From NCBI RefSeq assembly GCF_900113435.1, contig NZ_FOPG01000001.1, forward strand, positions 1,695,726 to 1,759,725: DNA of 64,000 bases, read 5' to 3'. Shown one piece after another: positions 1 to 8,749 of the stretch. The position numbers and the translations under genes are program-made. This stretch comes from Sulfitobacter dubius (lineage in GTDB: Bacteria; Pseudomonadota; Alphaproteobacteria; Rhodobacterales; Rhodobacteraceae). Positions within the stretch are counted from its first letter, which is position 1. Each line of letters opens with the position of its first letter. The notes beneath the pieces are model-generated. The model made no database searches and was not told where the DNA came from. It saw only the letters and a program-made list of their open reading frames with translations.

Positions 1-600
1 AATGAACAAACACTGCGCCTCGTTTGCATTCAGCAGCCCCGTATCGCCAGAGCCTAGACCAGGGCCAACAACCACGGTGGGCGCGGGGCCTAGCGTGCTA
101 ATACTCGGATTGCCGTTGTCACCAAAGGCGGTGACGAAGTCGCACCGGTCGGCCGTGCTGTGCGCATCAGAGGCATCCATGTCGAGAATGTCGACAAATA
201 AGTTGTCAACCTGAAACGCCACTCCGCCAGAGCTTGCCGTTACGCTGGCAGTGATCCTGTCATCCCCGCGCCGCCCCGCGTTCGGCGCGGCATCGCCGAT
301 GACAACCAATGATTCCACGCCGCCGCCGAAAATGTCTACGTCATCCGGGCTCAAAATCGGGTTGCCCTGCGCATCAGTGCTATAGGAGCGCAGCGACCCT
401 GTCATCTCTACGGTCGCATCAATCTCAAAGCCGTATTGATCATCTAGGGTTCGCACCAACGGCCCGGCAAATCCTGCGGGCCAGTCGAATGTCGACCAAT
501 CGATAGAGAAATCCCCGGCTTCCGCGGCTGTCATGGCGACTGTGGCGCAAACGGCTAAGGAAACGCCGCACAGCATTTTCCGACAATGAAGATGTTTCAC
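1..600 (-). CDS. Secreted surface protein, 3' end cut off by the window edge
   Basis: The frame is open from a GTG at 598-600 to base 1, giving 200 residues without a stop, so the C-terminus lies outside the window. The GTG follows an AAAGGT ribosome-binding site at a good distance; an ATG at 574-576 is a possible alternative. Residues 1-27 look like a Sec signal peptide (basic start, then a run ending TAAEA). The exported part is rich in Asp, Gly, Ser and Thr and has beta-rich repeats such as SVTASSGG and DNLFVDILDMD. This composition resembles the DUF11-type proteins at 5.4-14.5 kb. I cannot assign a family. Two copies of the CCTATCCTT-like motif lie upstream and point at it, so it may share regulation with the neighbouring surface locus. 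Confidence 0.7.
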   Translation of the reverse strand, partial: MKHLHCRKMLCGVSLAVCATVAMTAAEAGDFSIDWSTFDWPAGFAGPLVRTLDDQYGFEIDATVEMTGSLRSYSTDAQGNPILSPDDVDIFGGGVESLVVIGDAAPNAGRRGDDRITASVTASSGGVAFQVDNLFVDILDMDASDAHSTADRCDFVTAFGDNGNPSISTLGPAPTVVVGPGLGSGDTGLLNANEAQCLFI

Positions 601-756
601 AATATACCTTTCGGTCCCGGCCATTGAATCCGCAGAAACAGGCACCCAAACGATGTAACGAGCTTAATTTTCCCTACCTTTATCGTGAATTTCCGTCCCC
701 AAGACGAAGGTGCATTCGATCAGACTCAACGGCCCAGTGGATAGCGCGATATACTT

Positions 757-765
757 GAGGATAGG
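757..765 (-). promoter_or_regulatory. CCTATCCT-type motif, copy 1
   Basis: The minus strand reads CCTATCCTC followed by AAG, about 160 bases upstream of the GTG start of the surface gene at 600. It matches the copies at 1091, 4314, 5295 and 14611. A binding site for the response regulator encoded at 4432-5052 is inferred. Confidence 0.4.
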
Positions 766-1090
766 TGAAAGTCCTGACAAACCTCGTCGAATGCGGCCCC
801 GGCCTTCCCCCGAGGGGAGGGATGGAGAAAGCCGGAGGGGCGCATCGCTGCAAGACAATCAAGGAGCCGCTCCCTGGGGTGGGGGGACGGGTAGCAGCTC
901 CTGAGAAGGCCCGCGCGTCGAAGCATTTTTCAGACAGATCGGTCGAAAAAACCGACTGTCAGCTTAGGGGAGCGGTCATTGAACTGGTCAACGATGCCTT
1001 CATGCAGACCCGTCGATTGGCGGGTACATCTCAACATAGTCCGTGCCGCGCGCTGTTGCATCTCAGCGGGGGTATAATCGGGCTAGCCTT

Positions 1091-1099
1091 AAGGATAGG
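1091..1099 (-). promoter_or_regulatory. CCTATCCTT motif, copy 2
   Basis: The minus strand reads CCTATCCTTAAGG, just downstream of the hybrid kinase gene and about 490 bases upstream of the truncated surface gene. It has the same core and the same orientation toward a downstream gene as the other copies. Confidence 0.35.
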
Positions 1100-1128
1100 T
1101 TATAATGTGCTTGGATTGGTTCCCGTTC

Positions 1129-3717
1129 TCAGGGACCAACCTGCGCCTGCATCGCCGCCTCTGTGGCGTTCCACGTATCCGGCAAAGCATTGCATAGGCC
1201 GCGTGCCTCTTCGGGTTTGTCGGTCTTGCATGCGGTCTCGATCTCTTTGAGCAACCCATGGAGCCGATCCGCTCCGAGCATCCCGCACATCCCGGCCATG
1301 GCGTGGGCACGCGCCTGTAGATCAGGCAAGGCGTCGGCCGCCATCAGGGCTGGCAGATCATCCGCGACCTGATCGGACAGCTTTTGAACCCGTTCGCGCA
1401 GTTTCTCTTCGCCCAGCAGGTCGATCAAATCTACCATCTGTTGGTCGTTCAACAACGGGCGTTTCGCGGATTTCCCCTGAATTGGTGTTGGCACACTTTG
1501 CGCCTGTTTTCGCAACGCCTTTTCAGGCATAGCCGTGCGCACCTGAACCTCTCGCAATTCAGCGCGCAACACTTTCATATCCAAGGGCTTTTGCAAGAAG
1601 CCCGACATGCCGACTGCACTAAACTCCTCGCGCTCTTTGGGCATGGCATGGGCCGTTACGGCAATAATCGGCGTCGCGTGGTTCGGGCCACTGCCGGATA
1701 GAATTGCCTTTGTCGCCTGAATGCCATTCACCTCTGGCATAGAGATATCCATCAAAATTGCGTCGAAAGTTGCGCCTTTCGCAATATCAATCGCTTCGCG
1801 CCCCCCGGTCGCCAGGGTGACATCATGGCCGATCCGCTCGAGCATCGCTTTGATAAGCTCGCGGTTGATCTCATTATCATCCACTAACAACAGGTTCAGC
1901 CGTTGTGCTGGGGCTTGCTCAACGCGTTTGTTATGCACATCAGGCGTCTCATCACAGCAGGTCTCTACCATCACAGCGAGTTCCACCGGCAGGCACAGCG
2001 TGAAGCTTGTCCCCTCCCCCACCGTGGACTCGCAGGTGATCTCGCCGCCCAACCGTTTCACCAAACGGCGCACGATTCCAAGCCCCAGTCCGGTGCCCCC
2101 GGTTCGGCGCTCATACCGGCTGTCGAGCGAAACGAAATCTTCGAAGATACGATCAATATCATCGGCCGGAATGCCAGAACCGTCATCTTCGACCTGCAGG
2201 TGAAATTCCTCCCCCGCGTCTGCCTTTGCGAACCACCCTCTTAGCGTCACATCGCCGCCGGGGCTGAACTTGATTGCGTTGCTTAGTAGATTGACCAGCA
2301 CCTGCTGGATCGCCCGAGGATCGGTGACGATAGATTTATCGTCCAGCTTTGTCAGATCAAGATGCAGCCGGGTGCCGCCAGCTTCGGCCAGAGGCTCCAT
2401 CGTGTTGATGATCCCCGCCATCAGCGCGGTCATATCGCAGGCCTGCCGCACCTGTTCATATGTCCCCGCCTCGCTGCGCTCAATCGCTAGCACGTCATTA
2501 ATATGCCCCAGCAGAATTTCCCCCGAGGTCATTGCCGCATCAAGATAGCGTTTCTGCTCATCATCAAGCCTATCATCCAGCAACAATTGCAAAGCAGAGA
2601 TCACACCATTGAGCGGGGTGCGCATCTCATGGCTCATCATGGCGAAGAAACGTGATTTTTCTTGATAGGCGTCCAAGGCCTCATCACGTGCGGCGATGAT
2701 TTCGGCTTCGCGCAGACGCTTTTCGGTAATGTCACGAATATAGGCGATGAAAAGCGAACCCTGCGCCGACGGCGATTGCGAGACGGACATCTCTACAGGG
2801 AAAATGCGACCGTCTTGGTCGATCATCTCGAATTCGCGTCGGCCTTTGTCAGCCACCTCCGTCTCACCAGTTTGGCGGAATTTCATAAGGCGTTCGCGGT
2901 GCGCCATACGGTCAGCAGGGGGAATCAGCAGACTGATATAGTCACTGCCCTTCGCCGCCTCATGGGTGATCCCAAATATCTCTTCAGCTGACCCGTTAAA
3001 ATCTTCGATCTCTCCCTGCGCGTTGATCACCACGATAGCGTCCAATGAGGCTTGGAGTGTCGTGGCGAGGCGCAGGTGGTTTTCTTCGACCATCTGCGAC
3101 GTGCTGTTCAATCGGCTGGCCTGCCGCGACAGGCGATAAACAGCGCCGACCAATGCCAAGGTGACAATCAATACAATCGCCGCCATCACTTCGATCAGGC
3201 GCACAATTTCATGGCGTTCGTTTTGGGACATTTCACTCGCGATCGCGATGGAAGCCAAAGCGATTTCGCGCGGGATATCCTCTACTGCGCGCAGCATCCC
3301 ATCAATATCGCCCAGCGCGGCGGCCAGTTCGGCATCCGTGCCATCAATCGTCGGCAAGAAACTATCGAGTAGAAACCGCAACTCGCGGATCTGCGGCTTG
3401 GCCTCGGCATTGTTGCGTACCCGCTCGGCCAAAAGAACGCGGCTGTAGAAGATGTCGAACCGTTTGCGAAGCTCATCCAGTGCTTCCGGCGTGGCGGATT
3501 GTGCCTCGGCCAACGCACGGTCTGTCTTGAGAAACTCAATCTCAATTTGGGTAAAAACCCATTCGGCGTGATCCTGCTGCGCACTATCAAGCGCCTGAAT
3601 CCGATCCCAGATGTTATAGGCCAGATAGGCGGCGATACTCATCCCTACAACAAGGATGAGCATCAGAACCTGCCGGCTTCTGGCGCCTGTTGGCCCAACT
3701 CTTCCTGCGTCGTTCAT
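1129..3717 (-). CDS. Hybrid sensor histidine kinase with PAS, receiver and HPt domains
   Basis: A membrane sensor of 862 residues. A first membrane helix (about 16-36), a periplasmic or extracytoplasmic sensor segment of some 140 residues and a second helix (about 180-205) are followed by a PAS domain, a HisKA domain with the phospho-acceptor motif SHEMRTPLNG (about 359), an HATPase domain with GTGLGLGIV, a receiver with LLVDDNEIN and the acceptor Asp in LMDISMPE (about 655), and a C-terminal HPt with ARAHAMAG (about 805). All elements of a four-step phosphorelay appear intact. I chose the ATG at 3717 because AGAGGG precedes it; a start at 3735 has no such site. It is the second gene of an operon with the SUOX-fold gene at 3742-4224 and is divergent from the LuxR-type regulator at 4432, the obvious phosphate acceptor. 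Confidence 0.9.
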   Translation of the reverse strand: MNDAGRVGPTGARSRQVLMLILVVGMSIAAYLAYNIWDRIQALDSAQQDHAEWVFTQIEIEFLKTDRALAEAQSATPEALDELRKRFDIFYSRVLLAERVRNNAEAKPQIRELRFLLDSFLPTIDGTDAELAAALGDIDGMLRAVEDIPREIALASIAIASEMSQNERHEIVRLIEVMAAIVLIVTLALVGAVYRLSRQASRLNSTSQMVEENHLRLATTLQASLDAIVVINAQGEIEDFNGSAEEIFGITHEAAKGSDYISLLIPPADRMAHRERLMKFRQTGETEVADKGRREFEMIDQDGRIFPVEMSVSQSPSAQGSLFIAYIRDITEKRLREAEIIAARDEALDAYQEKSRFFAMMSHEMRTPLNGVISALQLLLDDRLDDEQKRYLDAAMTSGEILLGHINDVLAIERSEAGTYEQVRQACDMTALMAGIINTMEPLAEAGGTRLHLDLTKLDDKSIVTDPRAIQQVLVNLLSNAIKFSPGGDVTLRGWFAKADAGEEFHLQVEDDGSGIPADDIDRIFEDFVSLDSRYERRTGGTGLGLGIVRRLVKRLGGEITCESTVGEGTSFTLCLPVELAVMVETCCDETPDVHNKRVEQAPAQRLNLLLVDDNEINRELIKAMLERIGHDVTLATGGREAIDIAKGATFDAILMDISMPEVNGIQATKAILSGSGPNHATPIIAVTAHAMPKEREEFSAVGMSGFLQKPLDMKVLRAELREVQVRTAMPEKALRKQAQSVPTPIQGKSAKRPLLNDQQMVDLIDLLGEEKLRERVQKLSDQVADDLPALMAADALPDLQARAHAMAGMCGMLGADRLHGLLKEIETACKTDKPEEARGLCNALPDTWNATEAAMQAQVGP

Positions 3718-3741
3718 CTGGGCCCTCTGAACCATTTTCAG

Positions 3742-4224
3742 TTACTCGACACTAATTCGATCAAGCTGCCAGATCGACCGGCTGTAGACCAGTTCAGTCT
3801 GGTAGGCGATGTCGCTGTCATAGGGGTACACAACCCAGAGCGGCCCTTTATCCCGGCGCGACATCTCTTCACCGTTGGTGTGGTAGGCGATGATCGGGCC
3901 ATCCTCGACGGCGTCGGACATCGGGATTTCCACGGCGTAGTCATTGATCGCCGTTGCGGTAATCGTTCCCTCATCGACGTTTAAGGTCTCAAACAGGTGC
4001 TTAAGAGAGACGCCTTCAAACGCCTGTGCGCCATCGGTCCAGATGGTTGTCGTCTCAAAGCGGGAGACCGGCATCGACTTAAGGTCCGATAGCGTAAAGC
4101 TGTGAGTTTCTTCGGCCAGCGTCACATTAAGCACTGCTTCTTCGTCTTGCGCGACCACCGCAGAGGCAAGGCCGATTGTGAGTGCGGCAGCGGCGATGGT
4201 CTTGCTGAGAGTTCGAGCGATCAT
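3742..4224 (-). CDS. Small exported SUOX-fold (molybdopterin-oxidoreductase-like) protein
   Basis: 160 residues. A signal peptide covers about residues 1-25 and ends in SAVVAQ. The rest matches the pattern of the oxidoreductase molybdopterin-binding fold: a TLSDLKSMPV segment, then FEGVSLKHLFE, a central AINDYAVEIPMSD strand pair, and PLWVVYPYD near the end. There is no cysteine anywhere, so the Cys ligand used by catalytic sulfite-oxidase-type enzymes is missing; a ligand-binding or sensing role is more likely than catalysis (inference). It is the first gene of the operon with the hybrid kinase, which starts about 25 bases downstream, so it may be the periplasmic partner that presents the signal to the kinase. 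Confidence 0.75.
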   Translation of the reverse strand: MIARTLSKTIAAAALTIGLASAVVAQDEEAVLNVTLAEETHSFTLSDLKSMPVSRFETTTIWTDGAQAFEGVSLKHLFETLNVDEGTITATAINDYAVEIPMSDAVEDGPIIAYHTNGEEMSRRDKGPLWVVYPYDSDIAYQTELVYSRSIWQLDRISVE

Positions 4225-4304
4225 GTCCAGTTTCCTTATCTAGCGTTATGACCTGACCATACCCTGCGCGAAAGGAAGGGGCGAAGGCGCAAGAGTGCAT
4301 CCCT

Positions 4305-4322
4305 CCTATACCAAAGGATAGG
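4305..4322. promoter_or_regulatory. Dyad operator candidate between divergent kinase and regulator operons
   Basis: An 18-bp imperfect dyad, CCTATACCAAAGGATAGG, with 5-bp perfect arms (CCTAT and ATAGG) and an internal CC/GG pair. It lies in the 207-base divergent region, about 80 bases from the start of the SUOX-fold gene and 110 from that of the regulator. The minus-strand reading contains the locus motif CCTATCCTT (4314-4322). Size and symmetry suit a dimeric LuxR-type regulator; autoregulation is inferred. Confidence 0.5.
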
Positions 4323-4431
4323 TACGCGTGCCTTTGCGACCTCTTCACTTCGGGCTTTTATCTTTCTTTTCAAACAGGCACCCTCTACCAATAAGAGTAC
4401 CCCGGCCACGTTAGGCTTCAGGAGATCTATT

Positions 4432-5052
4432 ATGTCTTTGCGTATTTTAATTGCCGATGATCACGACATGGTCCGAGAGACCATCGCTATGTTTCTTGAT
4501 GCAGATGGTGCAACCGTCACCGAAGCGGCAAGCGATCTGGCAGGAGCACTGGACAAGATCAAAACCCAACCACCCTACGATTTGGTGCTGCTTGATTATA
4601 CAATGCCCGGCATGAAAGGCCTGCAAGGTCTGCAGACCGTACTTGATATCAATGAAGGCCGCCCCGTCGGGCTGATCTCTGGCACGGCGACCAGACTAAT
4701 TGCAGAACAAGCGCTGGAAATGGGGGCTATTGGCTTCCTGCCAAAAACACTACCCGCGAAGTCACTGGTCAATGCGGTTCGCTTTATGGCCGCGGGTGAA
4801 ACCTATGCCCCGGTCTCGTTCATGTCGGGCAAAGATAACCCTGAAGAGACCGATTTTGAGAAAGCCCTGTCAGAACGCGAGCGCCAAGTGCTGCGCGGAT
4901 TGATGACTGCCCAGTCCAACAAAGAGATCGCGCGCGACCTCGATCTGCAGGAAGTAACGATAAAACTGCATGTCAAAACACTTTGCCGCAAATTGGATGC
5001 AAAGAATCGCACGGATGCTGCGATTATTGCACGTGACGCTGGCTTCGTCTGA
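4432..5052 (+). CDS. Response regulator, NarL/LuxR type
   Basis: 206 residues. The receiver domain has the acidic pair D9-D10, the phospho-acceptor D55 in LVLLDYTMPG and the conserved Lys in GFLPK. After a short linker, a C-terminal LuxR-type helix-turn-helix follows (LSERERQVLRGL, SNKEIARDL, VKTLCRKL, about 140-195). The start is supported by AGGAG (gcttcaggagatct) upstream. It is divergent from the operon of the SUOX-fold protein and hybrid kinase and directly upstream of the DUF11 operon. The natural reading is that the kinase HPt domain phosphorylates this protein, which then controls the surface genes through the repeated CCTATCCTT motif. A terminator-like hairpin follows at 5143, so it is probably a single transcript. 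Confidence 0.9.
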   Translation: MSLRILIADDHDMVRETIAMFLDADGATVTEAASDLAGALDKIKTQPPYDLVLLDYTMPGMKGLQGLQTVLDINEGRPVGLISGTATRLIAEQALEMGAIGFLPKTLPAKSLVNAVRFMAAGETYAPVSFMSGKDNPEETDFEKALSERERQVLRGLMTAQSNKEIARDLDLQEVTIKLHVKTLCRKLDAKNRTDAAIIARDAGFV

Positions 5053-5142
5053 AACTGCGTTTTCACGCTTGCCCCCCTCTGCGTCTCTAGCGAAAGCGTG
5101 GCGTAACCCGCCTCAGTCTACACCGCCTTTGTAAACCTTGTT

Positions 5143-5167
5143 CGCCCGCCTTGCGCGGGCGTTTTTG
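5143..5167 (+). terminator. Intrinsic terminator after the response regulator gene
   Basis: A 7-bp perfect stem (CGCCCGC and GCGGGCG) with a 5-base loop is followed directly by TTTTTGCG. It lies 90 bases after the regulator stop. Confidence 0.75.
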
Positions 5168-5284
5168 CGTTAGCTTTATGGCCTTGGCCAGCGAATCAAA
5201 GGTTCGCGGGCACCATTTTTCCCTTCGAAATTAACCATTTTTGCGCCTCATCACCGCGCCAATTGATAGCCCGCAGCGCGACTT

Positions 5285-5303
5285 GATAGGCCCTCCTATC
5301 CTT
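5285..5303 (+). promoter_or_regulatory. Perfect inverted repeat with CCTATCCTT, upstream of the DUF11 operon
   Basis: GATAGG and CCTATC form a perfect 6-bp inverted repeat with a 4-base spacer, and the right arm continues as the locus motif CCTATCCTT (5295-5303). It lies about 155 bases upstream of the first gene of the DUF11 operon and points toward it. Confidence 0.5.
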
Positions 5304-5457
5304 TCGAATAAACGCCTGACCGCAGGCTCAGCGCATTAACCGTTCGCTCAGATGAACTCGGTATCCGTTTCCCCGAAGATCAGAACAGGACAACGCAATG
5401 GGCGTGTCCGTTCATTGCAACTGCCGGCGCTTCACCGGTCAACAAGGGAACTATTAG

Positions 5458-5970
5458 ATGCGTATCCAGATCTCCCAGTTATCCAAAACACTCATTGCCA
5501 GTACGGCCTTGTCCATCGCTGGCTTCGCCGCTGCCGCGGAGGCACTGTCGAGCGAATTTTCCTTCCGCGTGGTAGAAACCAACGCCGAAGGTGAAGAGGT
5601 TCTCGTTGAGCGCGAAACCATTCGCCCGGGCGAAGTGATCTCCTATGAGCTGCGTCACGAGAACATGACCGACGGCGCGATGGAAGGTCTCGTCATTGCC
5701 GCACCGGTTCCAGATGGCGTTTCTCTCGCACTCGGGTCCGAAGTGACCTCTGTCGCCGCTGTGTTTGAAGTCCAGGCCGAGATGGACCCAGAGCAGGAAG
5801 GGCTGGAATGGTCGACCGTTCCTGCCACCCGCAAGGTCGTCGATGCCGAAGGCAACATGATCGAAGAGCCGCTCCCCGAAGAAGCCGTCGCCGCTGTGCG
5901 CTGGACCCTGTCGGAACCGCTCGAAGCAGGCGGCTCTGCCTTCAACAGTTACCGCGTGCGCCTGAACTAA
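5458..5970 (+). CDS. Small secreted protein, first gene of the DUF11 operon
   Basis: 170 residues with an N-terminal signal peptide of about 27 residues (MRIQISQLSKT, hydrophobic run, GFAAAAEA). The mature part is acidic and has the beta-sandwich pattern seen in DUF11-type modules: IRPGEVISYELRHENMTDGAMEGLVIAAPVPDGVSL, that is, a declared requirement for a sum of strands with an NxT/D turn. It contains a single such module, unlike the large proteins after it. The start is supported by AAGGGAA at a suitable distance. The next gene starts 45 bases after its stop, so it is probably co-transcribed. A pilot subunit, chaperone or minor surface component is possible; I cannot tell which. Confidence 0.75.
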   Translation: MRIQISQLSKTLIASTALSIAGFAAAAEALSSEFSFRVVETNAEGEEVLVERETIRPGEVISYELRHENMTDGAMEGLVIAAPVPDGVSLALGSEVTSVAAVFEVQAEMDPEQEGLEWSTVPATRKVVDAEGNMIEEPLPEEAVAAVRWTLSEPLEAGGSAFNSYRVRLN

Positions 5971-6015
5971 ACCGGCGCCTCTCTCTCCAACCTCCATAGA
6001 ACTAGGAATATTAAC

Positions 6016-8631
6016 GTGAAATACCAAACAACCTTCCTGCGCTCTGTCAGCGCTATCGCATTGACTTCCGTGATTGGCACCGTCGTTTTCGCGGCCCCCG
6101 AAGCGGGCTCGGTGATCGGCAACCAAGCTGTCGCGACCTATACCAACGGTGCTGGCGATACGATCACGGTAACCTCCAACACAGTTGAGACGATCGTTCA
6201 GCAGGTTGCTGGCGTGTCTATGACCTCCGACAACACTGAAACCATCGCCCCCGGCGGTAAGGCTTTCTTGCCTCACATCATCACTAACGATGGTAACGGC
6301 GCAGATGCGTTCTTGCTGGAAGCGGCGGAAAACAACAGTGGTACGCTCAACTTGCAACCGTTGGTCTTCTACCCAGACGCCAACATGGACGGCGTGGCAG
6401 ATAGCGCCACTCCGCTGTCTGAAACACCTACCCTGGCCCCGGGCGAGCAGTTCGGCGTCGTGATCGAAGCCACGGCCCCATCTACGGCTTCCGGCTCTGA
6501 CACGATCACCGTCACAGCGACTTCCAATCTCGATGGCACAGTGCTCATCACCAACACAGACACGCTGACAATCTCCAACGACGCAATCGTCGAACTTGTT
6601 AAATCTATGACGGCAGACCCGGCCTCGGGCGGGAACCCCAACATCATCGACGCTGGCGACGAAGTGACCATCACCTTAACCTATTCCAGCACCGGTCTGG
6701 CCGCAGCCAACAGCTACTCCGTGCAGGATGTTCTTGATGGTCGCTTGACCTACGTGCCCGGCTCGGCCCGCTGGTCTGACTCTGCAGTGCCCCTGAACGA
6801 TGACAACGGCTCCACCGTCGTCGATGCCACAAACGGCTCTGGTGAGACGATGGCTTGGGACTATGATGATGGCCAGAACGTCAACTTCTTGATCTCTTCG
6901 GTAGGCTCTGGCCGTTCGGGCGAGGTGACATTCCGCGCCGTGATCGCCGACACCGCGAATGCGGGTATCATCACCAACGTGGCAACCCAAGACGTAGACG
7001 GCACGGCCTTCCCCCCGTCGAACACAGCCTCTATTACCGTCGACAACCAATATGCGGTGGCCATTGCCGATACGGCGATTAACGCCAACGGCACCGCGAA
7101 CCCGGCGATTTCATCGGCAACCGATGATGACGCGGCCAACAACGATATCGTCACCGAAACCGGCGATGTCTTTCAGGGCGGCGTGATCCGTCAGGAATTC
7201 GTGCTGACCAACCTTTCTAACAGCCCGGACAGCCTACAGCTTGACGTGGCCAATGTGGACTTCCCGAACGGCACCACCTTCCGCTTTGTCGGCGCTGACG
7301 GTGTCACACCGGTGGTAAGCTCTGTTGGCCCGCTCGGCATTGGGGATAGCGCCAAAGTGACGTTGATCGCGACTTTGCCAACAAACGTCACACCAACCGC
7401 CACCACCAACTATACCGCGACGATCACCACGACTTCGGACAACTCTGGCGTCTCTGACGTGTCGACAGCCGAATTCTCAGGTGCGGTGCTCGCCGCTTCG
7501 GTCGACCTTGAAAACGACGTTGCTGGTTCCGAAGGTGATGGAGCCGCGCCGACGAACGGTGGCAACCCGTGGGTGACACAAACGACAGACCCCGGCGAAC
7601 CCGTCATCTTTGAGATGCTGGTCGAAAACAACGGCCCCGTCTCGGACAGCTTCAACCTCTCGCTGGATCAAGCGTTGCCCCCAGGCTGGACCGTTGAGTT
7701 CCAACTGCCCGATGGCTCCGTTGTGTCCAACACAGGCACCATCCCGGCAGGGGCTTCGCAGTCCATCCGCGCGGTGATCACGCCGACAGATGATGCCCTG
7801 CCCGGCGACACCTTAATCGACATCGCGGTTGTCTCTTCTGTCTCGGGACAGGGTGACCGCATCGTTAACCAAGTGTCGGTCAACGAAATCTACGACGTAA
7901 AGATCATCGACGATCAGAGCGCGCAGGCTTCGCCCGGTGGTATTGTGGACATCCTTCACACGATCTCGAACGAAGGTAACGTGGCCATCACCGAAGGGAC
8001 GATCACTGCAGGTGGCCTGACGAACTTCTCCGGCGCGATCTTCTGGGACCAGGACGGCAACGGCGTTATTGATCCAAACGAGCCGGTCATCGATAACTTC
8101 AATGATCTGGGTGTAGGCGGGCTGGCCCCCGGTGATAGCATTTCGCTGATCTACCGTGTGCAGACTCCATCTACAGCAACCCAAGGTGTGTCCGAAATCG
8201 GTACGATCACCATCGGAAGCACTCTGAACGGGACCGGGACCGACATTGACCTGACCAACAACGCCGTCGAAGACCGCGTGGTCATTATCTCGGGTGATGT
8301 CACATTGAGCAAGTACCAGTACATCGACGCTCAATGCGACGGAACCGCGGGCACCTTCACCAAGACGCGCCTTGATGTCGAGCCCGGCCAGTGCATCCGC
8401 TACATGGTCGAAGCCGAAAACACCGGGGCTTCTCCGGCGGACAACGTGAACATCACGGATGCGGCCCCAGCCTATACCACAGTAACTGACTGTGGCGGCG
8501 CCTGCTCTGAAAGCCTGTTCCCGGGGGCCAGCACGGCAACCATCACCTCGACAAACGTGTCGAGCGCGCATGGTACGATCCTTCCCGGCGGCTTTGCCCG
8601 GGTAGAGTTTACCGTAAGGGTCGACAACTAA
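6016..8631 (+). CDS. Large secreted DUF11-repeat surface protein
   Basis: 871 residues starting at GTG, with a signal peptide ending near VVFAAPEAG. An N-terminal module (GSVIGNQAVATYTNGAGDT) closely resembles the start of the mature 1913-residue protein two genes downstream (GTFIRNVAEVSYFN), so the two share a module. Several DUF11-like beta-sandwich repeats follow, with signatures such as VTITLTYSSTGLAAANSYSV and PGEPVIFEMLVENNGPVSD. Two Asp-rich loops, YPDANMDGVAD (about residue 120) and DQDGNGVIDPNE (about 680), look like calcium-binding DxDxNG turns. A small Cys-containing domain lies near the C-terminus (CDGT, GQCIRY, DCGGACSE). There is no sortase motif or C-terminal barrel, so it may be held at the surface by the product of 8750-14491. 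Confidence 0.85.
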   Translation: MKYQTTFLRSVSAIALTSVIGTVVFAAPEAGSVIGNQAVATYTNGAGDTITVTSNTVETIVQQVAGVSMTSDNTETIAPGGKAFLPHIITNDGNGADAFLLEAAENNSGTLNLQPLVFYPDANMDGVADSATPLSETPTLAPGEQFGVVIEATAPSTASGSDTITVTATSNLDGTVLITNTDTLTISNDAIVELVKSMTADPASGGNPNIIDAGDEVTITLTYSSTGLAAANSYSVQDVLDGRLTYVPGSARWSDSAVPLNDDNGSTVVDATNGSGETMAWDYDDGQNVNFLISSVGSGRSGEVTFRAVIADTANAGIITNVATQDVDGTAFPPSNTASITVDNQYAVAIADTAINANGTANPAISSATDDDAANNDIVTETGDVFQGGVIRQEFVLTNLSNSPDSLQLDVANVDFPNGTTFRFVGADGVTPVVSSVGPLGIGDSAKVTLIATLPTNVTPTATTNYTATITTTSDNSGVSDVSTAEFSGAVLAASVDLENDVAGSEGDGAAPTNGGNPWVTQTTDPGEPVIFEMLVENNGPVSDSFNLSLDQALPPGWTVEFQLPDGSVVSNTGTIPAGASQSIRAVITPTDDALPGDTLIDIAVVSSVSGQGDRIVNQVSVNEIYDVKIIDDQSAQASPGGIVDILHTISNEGNVAITEGTITAGGLTNFSGAIFWDQDGNGVIDPNEPVIDNFNDLGVGGLAPGDSISLIYRVQTPSTATQGVSEIGTITIGSTLNGTGTDIDLTNNAVEDRVVIISGDVTLSKYQYIDAQCDGTAGTFTKTRLDVEPGQCIRYMVEAENTGASPADNVNITDAAPAYTTVTDCGGACSESLFPGASTATITSTNVSSAHGTILPGGFARVEFTVRVDN

Positions 8632-8638
8632 TCGACCT

Positions 8639-8673
8639 CCCCGGTGCCTCCGGCTGAGCCATGCTCACCGGGG
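8639..8673 (+). other. Hairpin between the two large surface genes
   Basis: CCCCGGTG (8639-8646) pairs with CACCGGGG (8666-8673) across a 19-base loop. No T run follows, so it is more likely an RNA-stability or partial-termination element inside the operon than a terminator. Confidence 0.4.
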
Positions 8674-8749
8674 GTGCCACCTCCTCCCCCCGTTTTCGTC
8701 TCCCCATTCTATTCACGCCCTTCGCAGGGATCGCAACAGGAGCAAACTG

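Larger units (their letters stand above)
601..1128. other. Non-coding interval with two regulatory-motif copies
   Basis: This interval lies between the start of the truncated surface gene and the stop of the hybrid kinase gene. I see no convincing gene; the longest frame (765-1250) runs into the antisense strand of the kinase. It carries two copies of the locus motif, at 757-765 and 1091-1099. Confidence 0.5.

Noticed and set aside
765..1250. 161-residue plus-strand frame
   Set aside because: It runs antisense into the 3' end of the hybrid kinase gene and has a Gly/Pro/Arg-rich, non-protein-like composition.
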